A stretch of 64,000 nt of DNA from contig CM059582.1 in NCBI GenBank assembly GCA_030407085.1, positions 140,199,501-140,263,500 of the forward strand. The letters are read 5' to 3'. The position numbers and the translations under genes are program-made. The DNA comes from Trichopria drosophilae (taxonomy: Eukaryota; Arthropoda; Insecta; Hymenoptera; Diapriidae). Below are positions 55,045 through 64,000 of this stretch, one piece after another. Position 1 is the first letter of the stretch. Each line of letters begins with the position of its first letter. The notes beneath the pieces are model-generated. The model searched no databases. It saw only the letters and a list, made by a program, of their open reading frames with translations, and was not told the DNA's origin.

Positions 55045-56118
55045 TCACAACAAATGTTCAAATTGTTGCCCTTCAACAGCCTGGCAATGTGCCAATCTGT
55101 TATAAACAGCCGAAACCGCATTCCGGTACGTTTCTGGCGGTATTAGTTCTATCTCTCGAGTTATTCTCCCTCTTAAATCCTCTAAATCTTGAGGCTTGGT
55201 GGCATAAACTTTACTTTTCAAGTAACACAAAAAAAAGTCAAGTGGGGTCAAGTCCGGAGACCGAGGTGGCCACTCAATATGACCCCTTCGCCCTATCCAC
55301 CTGTCCTGAAAGACCTCATTCAAATATTGACGGACAATGACACCATAATGAGGTGGAGCTCCATCCTGTTGGAAATAAATTTCATCCATATTTCCACCAG
55401 CTATGTCTCGAATAGCTGGAACAATTTGTTCGCGAAGCATGACTAGGTACACTTGTGCTGTCAAATTGCCTTCAATGAAGAAAGGGCCAACTGGTCTACC
55501 ATTAAGAATACCAGCCCATACGTTAACTTTTTGTGGATATTGAGTATGATTGTCTCTTTTCCAGTGAGGATTAACGTCACTCCAGTATCTACAATTGTGT
55601 CTATTTACATTTCCAGTCAGTTCAAATGTTGCCTCATCAGAGAAAACAATATTATCAAGTAATAGAGGATCGTCGACAATCATCTCCATCATAAGATCAC
55701 AAAATTCGATGCGCCTATCAAAATCGTCTTCGGACAACTCTTGAACCAAATGGAGTTTGTATGGATGCCATTTATTCAATTTCAGAATTTTACTGATAGA
55801 TGCATGACCGATTTCGTGTTCTTGTGCAACGCGATTGATGGAAATATGGGGATCTTCAACGAAAGACTGTAAAACATCTAATGCCTTATCATTATTTGTT
55901 GCTGTTTTAGGTCTACCATATTTTGGGCGGCTTTTAACGCTACCAATGGCCTCGAAACGTTGAATAGTACGGATTACAGTACTTTTGGAGATCCTATTAT
56001 TTTCATTCCGAAAATTTTCATTAAATAATCGCGTTACTGTTTTATACCCTCTTTGTTGATCTCCCCATCCTCGCATCATTAACAGCGTTATTCGATCTCT
56101 TTCAGAAAGCTCCGCCAT
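55045..56118 (-). CDS. Mariner-like transposase, DD41D type, intact 357-residue frame
   Basis: An uninterrupted frame from MAELSERDRI to GQQFEHLL. Residues 1-60 include the first helix-turn-helix (TVTRLFNENFR, STVIRTIQRFEAIGS); YGRPKTAT (67-74) is the linker; residues 85-120 the second helix-turn-helix. Catalytic residues: D161 (VFSDEATF), D252 (QQDGAPPH) and D294 (SPDLTPLDFF), 41 residues between the last two, the DD41D spacing of the rosa-like mariner branch. At 297-299 the text is FLCYLK where the related copy at 19290 has FLWGYLK, a 3-base loss that may impair activity. It cuts and pastes elements at TA. Its own TIRs were not pinned down, so it may be immobile. Confidence 0.93.
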   Translation of the reverse strand: MAELSERDRITLLMMRGWGDQQRGYKTVTRLFNENFRNENNRISKSTVIRTIQRFEAIGSVKSRPKYGRPKTATNNDKALDVLQSFVEDPHISINRVAQEHEIGHASISKILKLNKWHPYKLHLVQELSEDDFDRRIEFCDLMMEMIVDDPLLLDNIVFSDEATFELTGNVNRHNCRYWSDVNPHWKRDNHTQYPQKVNVWAGILNGRPVGPFFIEGNLTAQVYLVMLREQIVPAIRDIAGGNMDEIYFQQDGAPPHYGVIVRQYLNEVFQDRWIGRRGHIEWPPRSPDLTPLDFFLCYLKSKVYATKPQDLEDLRGRITREIELIPPETYRNAVSAVYNRLAHCQAVEGQQFEHLL

Positions 56119-57139
56119 TCTTAATTAGAGCGAAGAAGAATTAATCAGGTAAGTGATAGGAAATTGATCTAGATAATTAAGTAGAGAAAAATACTAATTA
56201 TTAAGTGTTGGTCCAACTATCGATTTGTTTATTTTAACCAGCACTAGCAAAAAGCTCGTTGAGCAACTGAAAATCTAATAGATCAATTAATAATATTTAC
56301 GAAAAATTTCTGGGCTATTGGAAACAAAATGAAGATGTTTGGGATAATCAATTGAAGCGCAATGGTTTCTTTTGTTACCGAAAAAATTTTTGAGGCTGTT
56401 CGTTTTCGTCCACGAGGTGACTGCTGCTCGCTAAGAAGAAGACAGCACTGCATCAAAGTTTCAAATCAGTGATCCGTATTGTTTGCTCAAGAGCTCGTAC
56501 ATTGGTGCCTGCGAGAGTGAGAGAGTAAAGATTGGCCAACGCTTTCGGTCAGATTCCCGCTAACGCCTTCGGAAATCACGCATTCGAGCAGCTTCTCGCG
56601 ATTACGTTCGGGCAGTTTTTCGCCAGAGCCCATTAGCATAATTGCTTGAAGCCGTACAATACTTTGCTATTGGACATTTTTCCAAAATGCATTCTTACTG
56701 AAAATATTAGGGGGATCCGATTAATGTATTTTCTTTAAACCAATTAATTGGTCTCATTATTCCGCGCACAAAAGTATTAAGGTTATGATTACTGAAAACT
56801 AAATAATATTTTACAAGATATTCTACATTTTGTGTCAAAAAATTGTTAACTTCAAACCTTTATAACTCAAAAAGTACTTAATAAAAAAATATTTTATTAT
56901 GGTGTTTTGGAAAGCTCTCGAGATAAGCTATAAAAATATGCAATAAAATGTAGGGGGTTCTATTTAAAAAAATAAGATTGACCTTGAAATGACCTTGAAG
57001 GACATGGTCAAGGTCAAAGTCAAGGTCATCATCTTACTCCCCGCTTGAAACCATACAACTTTGCTATTGGACATTTTCTCCTAAGTGCATTCTAACTGAA
57101 GATATTAGGGGGGTCCGATACTTTTCGATGACCCTGTAT
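56119..57139. repeat. 3' flank of the transposase with a 65-bp direct repeat and a TIR-like end
   Basis: CTTTGCTATTGGACATTTT followed by TGCATTCTNACTGAANATAT and AGGGGG(A/G)(T)CCGAT recurs at 56662-56728 and 57058-57120. The second copy runs into CGATGACCCTGTA (57126-57138), the reversed form of the TACAGGGT terminus common to insect mariners. The segment TGACCTTGAAATGACCTTGA (56980-57030) is a run of GACCTTGA/GGTCAAGG words. This may be the right end of the mariner element. Confidence 0.5.
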
Positions 57140-57215
57140 ATATAAGAATAAAATTAGAATAATATTGAATGGCTTTGGCGAAATTTCAGCCAATTGTAAC
57201 AAATTTATATATATA

Positions 57216-58172
57216 GGGGAGAACGGGGTAATACGACATGTCGGGTAATTCCGACCCCCCGTAATATCTCGCTTACAATATGACATCCCGTAATGTTATT
57301 GAAATTTTGTGAAAACACTTTGATTGCGGTAGTTGTTTATTGTTGTGATGTTATTTTTTCCTACTGCGCTAATTTAGAAACTGCAGTATTATAAATAATT
57401 TAATATAGTTTGAAATTATTGTGCAAACGAATCAAACGTAAGTAATTTAGAAAGCCTTAACCTTATATTTAATGAAATCAATTTAGTTTTTAGTGAGATG
57501 AGAGTGTGTTTTTAAGTGCGTGTATTTTTTTAAATAACGAACGTGCAGGATAATTCCGACCCCTAATGTAGGGGGTAATTGCGACCGTCCTTTTTCGAGT
57601 TTATTTTCGTTTGCATTTTATCACAACCATATTATGGCATATTATGTATACATTATATATAATGTATCACAAATGTGTTGATTTTTTTTTCTTTCTACAT
57701 TTCGACCACAACATTTGAATTTGCTTCGCTTGTTTTCTCGTGCGATATTAGAAGTGACTATTTGCGTTTTCATTTTTGACTAACAATGTAGAATAAGTAT
57801 GTGATCTATGTACGTAGTGTTGTACATAAACAAGTTATTGTGATAGCAAAATATTATCTTGTTTACTTATTATTAATAAATGTAAATTAAACCTATGAAT
57901 CACTACGAAATTGTGCTGAAAATAAGCGCGGTCGGAAGTACACCTTTTGGGGTCAGAATTACCCATACTTTGATAGAATCTGAAGAATTGCAATTTTTTA
58001 CTAATGCAGGTATAAGCTTATAATAGACCTATAACAAGGTATTAATAATATCGATAAATGTTTACCCATGCAATACACTTTAAAAAAGCATAACGTACAA
58101 ATTCATTAAATTACATTCTCTACTTCAAAAATCAATTTCGCTTAGGTAGGTCGGAATTACCCCGTTCTCCCC
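57216..58172. mobile_element. 957-bp non-autonomous TIR element, TA target duplication
   Basis: GGGGAGAACGGGGTAAT at 57216 and ATTACCCCGTTCTCCCC to 58172, TA on both sides. Subterminal words TAATTCCGACCC occur again internally at 57550-57590. No transposase frame. Inserted in the AT-rich repeat family: removing it joins AATTTATATATA to AAAATATTG. Confidence 0.9.
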
Positions 58173-58350
58173 TAAAAATATTGTATATTGTTTGCTATTT
58201 ATCAGCCAATTTATATTAAATATTTATTTTGAAAAATGATGACGTGATATTGGCGACACTTCAGCCATATATAATAATTATCAGGCATATATATATATTA
58301 ATATTAAGAATAAATATATAAAAATACTGTTATGATCTTGGCAACATTGT
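58173..58350 (+). repeat. AT-rich repeat family, rightmost block
   Basis: Contains TATCAGCCAATTTATATTAA, GATGACGTGATATTGGCGAC and ACTTCAGCC. It continues through AACATTGTAGCCAATCTCTC into the hairpin arm copy (58345-58410), then meets the protein-coding remnant at 58411. Confidence 0.8.
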
Positions 58351-58410
58351 AGCCAATCTCTCGGTTCTTTTTGAAGGTTTCTTGGCGAATTGGGGCAAAT
58401 TTTGAAGATT

Positions 58411-58960
58411 AATGAACGTTGAAGTGATGCAGGCTGTTCAAGTAGATTCCCCAATACCCAATTTTTAATTATTTGTACATTTTCTTTAGTGCAAGTTCCA
58501 TTAAGCGAATGATTTTCACACTTCTCCAACAATTCATATTGCTGCTGTTTCTTCAGTTTTTTCGGAGATGGGCAGTCCAAAACGTCCTGATCAATAACAT
58601 TTTCAGCGTTTAATATATCCTCCAACCATATCATCCAAAGTCTCGTTTATATCATCAAAGGGAACGTCACCAGATTGCCATGGTAAGCCGTGGTAATTAT
58701 GCATTAACCAGTTATTCACTATTTTATAGTGTAACGGTAACCACACACAGTGCTATGGTGGTTTAAACACATAAGTCTCAATTTCACCGACGAAAATATT
58801 CATTATAGACATTTCCTTCGGTATGAAGCGATTACCAGACCCACGGAATCCCTGCACGTCGACAATGTATTCCATTTCGAATGATACTGATTCACTAGCG
58901 ATTAAAGCATAAACGCATTTTATTCATTTATTGACGCATGTGCAATAATGGCTACCATAA
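58411..58960 (-). pseudogene. Unidentified repeat-associated protein, copy 1
   Basis: On the minus strand the reading gives VEYIVDVQGFRGSGNRFIPK and EMSIMNIFVGEIETYVFKPP. After a stop come WLMHNYHGLPWQSGDVPFDD and INETLDDMV, then ENVIDQDVLDCPSPKKLKKQ and NVQIIKNWVLGNLLEQPASL. Its C-terminus is cut at 58410 by the neighbouring repeat block. I have the impression that this arrangement (IVD.QGF, NYHG, CPS, then a C/H-containing tail) belongs to a protein scattered in insect repeats, possibly with an RNase H-like fold, but I cannot name it. Copy 2 is 1.9 kb away on the same strand. Confidence 0.45.
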
Positions 58961-58989
58961 AGGTCAGCTATTGCTACATCACAGTCGCT

Positions 58990-60345
58990 TCTCGGTGCCT
59001 GTGTGGAAATACATCGTAGACTAGGAACCGTATTGTGAAAGTGAACGTAATATTCTAATAATGACCTTTTCCTCCTGTGTTCTACTACCATCTCTCTCGC
59101 TCTCGCATACTCTTTGTTATATCCATTAACTTTAGCATTATACCGTTATCACGGTCATCGTCATCGCCGATTACCCGCCGATCATTTTCACCATATATTT
59201 TCCATGTATACAGGTTCAGACGCATTTAAAGTCATTGCGCAATTTCATCAAAACATATACCAAGTGACACATTTTCTCTTTCCCAAATTTAGACAACCTC
59301 CGCCATAATGGAAAGGAGATGATCTCAGTTCCGTATTTTATCTAGGAATAACCTGGCGGGCCACCTGTAGGCCAACTCACCCCTTCGTTAACAAAGGTAG
59401 CATAAATAAATGAATAAATAAATAATTTATAATAATAATATTTAAATAGTAAAAAATTTCACATAATCCGAATAGCGTATATTAAAATTTATAATATAGA
59501 AATGATGGAAGAAGCTAGCAGTAATTAGAAAGAGAGGATGACACGCTTACTCCCTATGCATTTATCTATTCACGGTATTTACGTGTTTTCATGACGTTCG
59601 AACCATAGCTATACGAGTTTGGACACGAGGATAATGTAATTAATCAGGTTCCTGACCGTTTTTTAATGTGTGTGTGTACAATTTACCACATCTTAAACAT
59701 CGCCATACAAGTTTCGACCTGTTAATTATCCGTAGACATTACTATACCGTAACAATGAATCAGACTTCCCACTTTTAAAATTTCTGAGAATAAGAAGATC
59801 GAAATGACGATGTAAAAATCTAAGAGAAGCGTGTAAAATTCAACAGTTTTTTTCTATCTTTACGCACAGTTTTGTGCCTTTTAAGTAAAAAGTTAAAGGA
59901 AATGATAATGCTGTCATCTTTTGGTATGTTTAAAGAGATTGCAGAATCTGCGTGTCGCAGAATGAAATATGCGGGTTCATCTGAAATGCATAGATTCCTC
60001 GTAGGCTTCCATCATACACTTGCTGATATGAGTGGCTATGGAGAGATTACAATTGAATATGAGGTTCTAGAAATTTGAAAGTTGACAATTAACCTTATTA
60101 TCGCCATGCAAAAGAATATGAAAGTGAAATTGTTAAATATTACCGCGCATCTACTGCAAAGCGAAAGCAATCTCGCTATTTTTAAAATACCTATATTGCC
60201 ATTACTAGACATCCCTCGAATATTAAAACTTTGCACAGTCTTTAATCATCGTCGGTTGCCTATCTACGGTATCATCACTCGTTTAAAATGTTTATCGACG
60301 ACATTCACGTAAATCTGAATTCATTTGCATTGTGAGAGGTAGATA
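58990..60345. other. Spacer between the two copies; possible retroposon tail and one small ORF
   Basis: 59330-59430 (CTGGCGGGCCACCTGTAGGC and later GCATAAATAAATGAATAAAT) looks like the 3' end of a SINE or LINE with an (ATAA)n tail. An open frame at 59872-60078 (plus) reads KEMIMLSSFGMFKEIAESAC and GFHHTLADMSGYGEITIEYE; it is 68 residues and not recognised. Nothing else is supported. Confidence 0.35.
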
Positions 60346-60885
60346 TGATCATGCTTCTTCAATTTTACGTTCTGCAAACGTTGAGATGAAATCCATAGGT
60401 AGACACTCGATGTCTTTTGTTTCCATTAATGCAAGACGTTTCACTTCATAGAAAATTCTCATTGACCTTTGAAGAGATGCAGGATGGTCTTGAAGATTTT
60501 CCAGTATCCAATTTTTAAGCATTTTATCCTATGAGTTTTGGTAGAGATGGACGGGCCAATATATCTAGGTAAACAGCATTGTCAGCATCTAAAATTTCCT
60601 GCAACCTATATCTTCTTTTTTTGTCTGCGCCTTTTATGTATATGTTGTGAGCACGTGTAACGATGTCTTCCAACGTTTCGTTGATTGCATCAAAGGGTAT
60701 ATCGCCCGATTTCAATCGTAGACTATGATAATTGTGCATTAACCAATTGTTTTACGTTCAAAACGTACTTTACTACATCACTGTCGGAAATATCCATAAT
60801 GCACATTTCCTTCGATATAAACTGATTACCAGATCCGGGGAATCCTCGCACGTCGGCAATATACTACATTTCTAGTACCTAATAC
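60345..60885 (-). pseudogene. Unidentified repeat-associated protein, copy 2
   Basis: Same order of blocks as copy 1: YIADVRGFPGSGNQFISKEM, then after a frame change NWLMHNYHSLRLKSGDIPFD, AINETLEDIVTRAHNIYIKG and LDADNAVYLDILARPSLPKL. After stops it continues KMLKNWILENLQDHPASLQR and then MRIFYEVKRLALMETKDIE to FAERKIE. The copies are about 50-60 percent alike in protein, so the duplication is old or both come from related dispersed elements. Frameshifts and stops show decay. It keeps the C-terminal end missing from copy 1. Confidence 0.45.
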
Positions 60886-60921
60886 TGATTTGCTTGTCCT
60901 CTTCGTTAATTGACGCTTCAT

Positions 60922-60924
<3 letters not shown>

Positions 60925-60994
<70 letters not shown>
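60925..60994. repeat. (CT)n microsatellite
   Basis: About 33 almost uninterrupted CT units, ending CTATCTCTGTATCTCTCC. The frames rich in Ser-Leu across it are artefacts. Confidence 0.95.
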
Positions 60995-60999
<5 letters not shown>

Positions 61000-61000
<1 letters not shown>

Positions 61001-64000
61001 GTATCTCTCCTTCTTACACACTCTTTGCCACTTCCACATATGGCGTGGTACCTCTAACTTATGGATATACGTCGTACCTTTCTCTCTACATCGTATTATC
61101 TCTTCGTAAAATCCTATGAATCGGAAATCAAATCAGAGTGTAACAAAAACAGATAGTTTTCACGGTCACTAGATCCCTCTCGGTATCATTCGATGTTCCT
61201 CTTGAAATTAGGGTAAACGGTCCCATACGTGTCCATTGTCGATAGTTTGCGAGTTACGATACTCAGATGATGATGAAGAAGTTAAACGTAATATTAAACC
61301 GTTTCAAGTACTAGCACCAGTATGATGGTCACCAAACTTTTGAAATTGAAGATATTCGATCTCATTGAAATGTACATAGACGTATGAATACAAGTTTCGA
61401 TCCATTAATAATACAATTGAGCGTGCCAAAGATCTCTATATTTTAAATAAAAAATGATCAATCATTAAGTTGACATCGTTTAAACAATCAATTTTTGTAT
61501 GTATATTGAATCGCGATGTACTCCACTCTAAAAATAAATACTTGAAACCATCTTAAAATCAGTCCATGCATAAATCTTACATGGTCTTAGTCATTTTATC
61601 TACACTACATCTTTCTTTCTGTCAATGCAAAAACAAAACGAAAGTGGACAAAGTATTTATCATTATGATAATAACAAATTTGTTCACATTAGAACCGTGT
61701 ATAATAGCCCACATAAGATGGCCTTATTCATAGCAAATGTGACTTTTGAACTTTATTCTTTAATATTGTCGACCATTCTCTCTCTCTCTCATTAGCTACG
61801 CATTTCTTAAATCTATACGAATACTCATGCATAAAATCGAGTCGTGTACACATTCTTGTGATGTAACATACACACGTCTATGGAATGAAATTCATTCTGA
61901 AAACCTAACAAGTACAAGCGTAAATGTATTTTAGTACTAACTAACAGTATACCTCTTGAATCGAAATTTTATGTAGCCTAACCGACATGACTATTTAATT
62001 CCGTTTACAATAATGATTTGAATAATCACACTGCACGAAACGTTGTTATATTTGACAGATTTTTGTTACTTCCACATTGTAATCGTAATTAGTTAACTAA
62101 GTCATTCACGTACAAATACTATTGTTATAGCGATTTTGTTAAATGTATTGGCATAAGGAGACTTTACTCCTATGCATCACACCTAGTGTAATAGAAAAAG
62201 ATACAAGTCATTATATCAATAAATAATTTCCATAGTAATAAATTAAACTTTAAGAACTTATGTTTTCACACCATGCACTAAAATTTTATATTATTATTAT
62301 TGATATTGAATCGTTTATAGAACTGATGTTTTCATACATTATCACCTAAAAAGGCTGCTACCGTACATGAAATAAAAGGTCAAACAAAAATTCAACATGA
62401 AGACATGCATAAATTAATTCCATTTAAATGTGCGTATGTGATTCCGTAAAACATTAGTCATTTTGAAAGGAAAAGTGCAAAATTTTCAATGATCTGTCTG
62501 TAAAGCTTATATAGTTCCATCCTATTTCATGTTGTTTTTCGACAGTTGAAACACATTTTCAATAATCATTGAATATTTTCTTATGTAAGGGAGTAAATAT
62601 TCAACGATTTTTTCGTAAATAATGATACAATTTAATATATACGATCATTATACAATTTAACTAAACAAGCTTAATTGCGGTGTTTTAGAAATGTTGGTGA
62701 CAAAAGTATATGAATCTGCAATTAAATGATTCATTTAACACACTTATCTCTATCATTCATTTCAATTACATAATTTCTGCATATTATAACACGTACATTA
62801 TTCAATATTTGCAGAATGTATGTCACTATTTTCGTTATCACGTTTAGACTAAAATGTGCGTCAGAATTGACGGGCAAGACCCTCATTAACTGTAGGCATC
62901 TAGTACGCCGGAGCTTTGAAACACCTCTACAATATGTTGTATATTTTCTTAAATCTGAATGCATTCACGTTACTGGCGATAATAATGCTTCTTTAATTTC
63001 ATCTTGACAAAAGGTGCGAACGCAACAAATTGAGGTCAGTACCATTGCCAGTGTCTGAAATTTCTTACCCACGCCTATCACAGTTATTAATATGATTCTT
63101 TATAGGTCATAAATTTACTGTCGACTAGATTCATAATAAACATATTGTTTAATGTAGATCGGTAAGTATGTAATTCCTTATCTTACATTTAATTCCTCAC
63201 AATATTCAATATGTACCCTTCAAAGCGTCGTGTTTTATTTTTGATTATTGTATTTTGTAATATATCTGCTCGCACTCTCTATATTGCATTCATATTTTAA
63301 AGATAAATTGTAGCCACTCCAGATATTAACGAATACCTTAATAATAATTAATACCCACACTAATATTCTACCTATACCAAAAACATCTAGCAAATAATCG
63401 AGATAATATTTTCACTTCAAATTTATTATTATATTTCTCCGAGTCTAAACTTCTCTTACCAGTTTACTATGTTCTGCATCTTACTTACCTTATATTGGAA
63501 ACGTTAGTTAACTAATATTTTATGCGTGAAATTTGCATATTTTCCAATCCATATGTTTGAACACATTTATTCTCTAAAGATTACTCTAAGTGTTTTCTTT
63601 CGACTCAGAGAGTACAGCAATCTACCGTCTTATTTCATATACCGTGCAGACTTAAACGTGTAGAACATACGAATAATATTTATTTTTTAAAGATACTTTC
63701 TGCTCAAGGCATTAATTAAACCCTTATTCATAATTAATAATAATTTTATATACATTATTACTTTCCCAGTATTACATTATACTCTCACTGATATTCTTCT
63801 TCTAACATAATACATCTCAATCGTAGTATTCACTTTCAAAATTTGTAATTATTTTGAATTTTCCATTTATATCTCATTAGCTTTCTTATATTATAAGTTT
63901 ATTTCGTATCGTCTCTGTTAACATTCCTCATACTATTAATATTCCTTAACTTCATTTATATAGTTTCAATATTTCCATAGCACATACCTTTCGACTATGG
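61000..64000. other. 3 kb of AT-rich DNA without recognised features
   Basis: No domain, long frame, terminal repeat or RNA gene could be supported on either strand. A short CTCTCTCTCTC run at 61779-61790 is the only simple repeat. The stretch could be intergenic or intronic. Confidence 0.5.

Noticed and set aside
60894..61119. Ser-Leu-rich frames over (CT)n
   Set aside because: Microsatellite translation.

Overview
The window reads as intergenic or intronic DNA from an arthropod genome, probably an insect and possibly a hymenopteran. That is an inference from the mix of element families and the AT-rich background. No host protein-coding gene could be recognised with confidence. Almost every long open reading frame belongs to a selfish element, and most are broken. 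There is no operon structure, CRISPR array, rRNA or convincing tRNA.

Layout. (1) 1-5.7 kb: right part of an endogenous Polinton/Maverick (adintovirus-like) element. It has a partial conserved virion-type gene, a small hydrophobic protein, a packaging ATPase and a decayed protein-primed type-B DNA polymerase, one section of which lies on the opposite strand. (2) 5.7-9.4 kb: mostly featureless, with a GC-rich patch that could hold a host first exon near 7.66 kb, a 73-bp direct repeat, a (GT)n/(GC)n tract and a hairpin element. (3) 10.6-15.4 kb: non-LTR retrotransposon with degraded ORF1 and ORF2. (4) 15.6-30.5 kb: a 14.9-kb structure bounded by ~1.05-kb inverted repeats full of the palindrome GGAATATTCC. 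It contains a tnp2-like (CACTA/EnSpm-type) transposase pseudogene with three in-frame stops and no frameshift. Smaller DNA transposons lie inside it, and one MITE sits in only one arm, so the other arm shows the empty site. (5) 31-33 kb: (TA)n tracts and a 1.4-kb fold-back element with a nested 136-bp hairpin MITE.

(6) 33.2-41.8 kb: a three-level nest. A hAT-like fold-back element (8-bp target duplication ATGTAAAC) contains a 5'-truncated LINE (duplication ACCCCG), which contains a defective gypsy-type LTR retrotransposon (duplication ACCC). (7) 41.9-58.4 kb: a second nest inside an AT-rich repeat family that carries the motif TTTCAGCCAATTT. It holds a solo LTR (duplication GCGAC), a long-TIR DNA transposon with a DDE-like ORF and a nearly intact 4.6-kb LINE in its right arm (duplication TATTAAT). 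It also holds a Helitron-type Rep/PIF1 helicase remnant, an intact 357-aa mariner-like DD41D transposase and a 957-bp TA-flanked TIR element. (8) 58.4-61 kb: two diverged tandem copies of an unidentified repeat-associated protein gene. (9) 61-64 kb: AT-rich, nothing recognised.

The elements do not cooperate as a pathway. What the window offers is relative dating: array and fold-back elements came first, then LINEs and the long-TIR transposon, then LTR elements and MITEs. The best candidates for something undescribed are the 14.9-kb long-TIR element, the fold-back hAT-like element with tandem subrepeats, and the repeat family that frames the Helitron and mariner regions.
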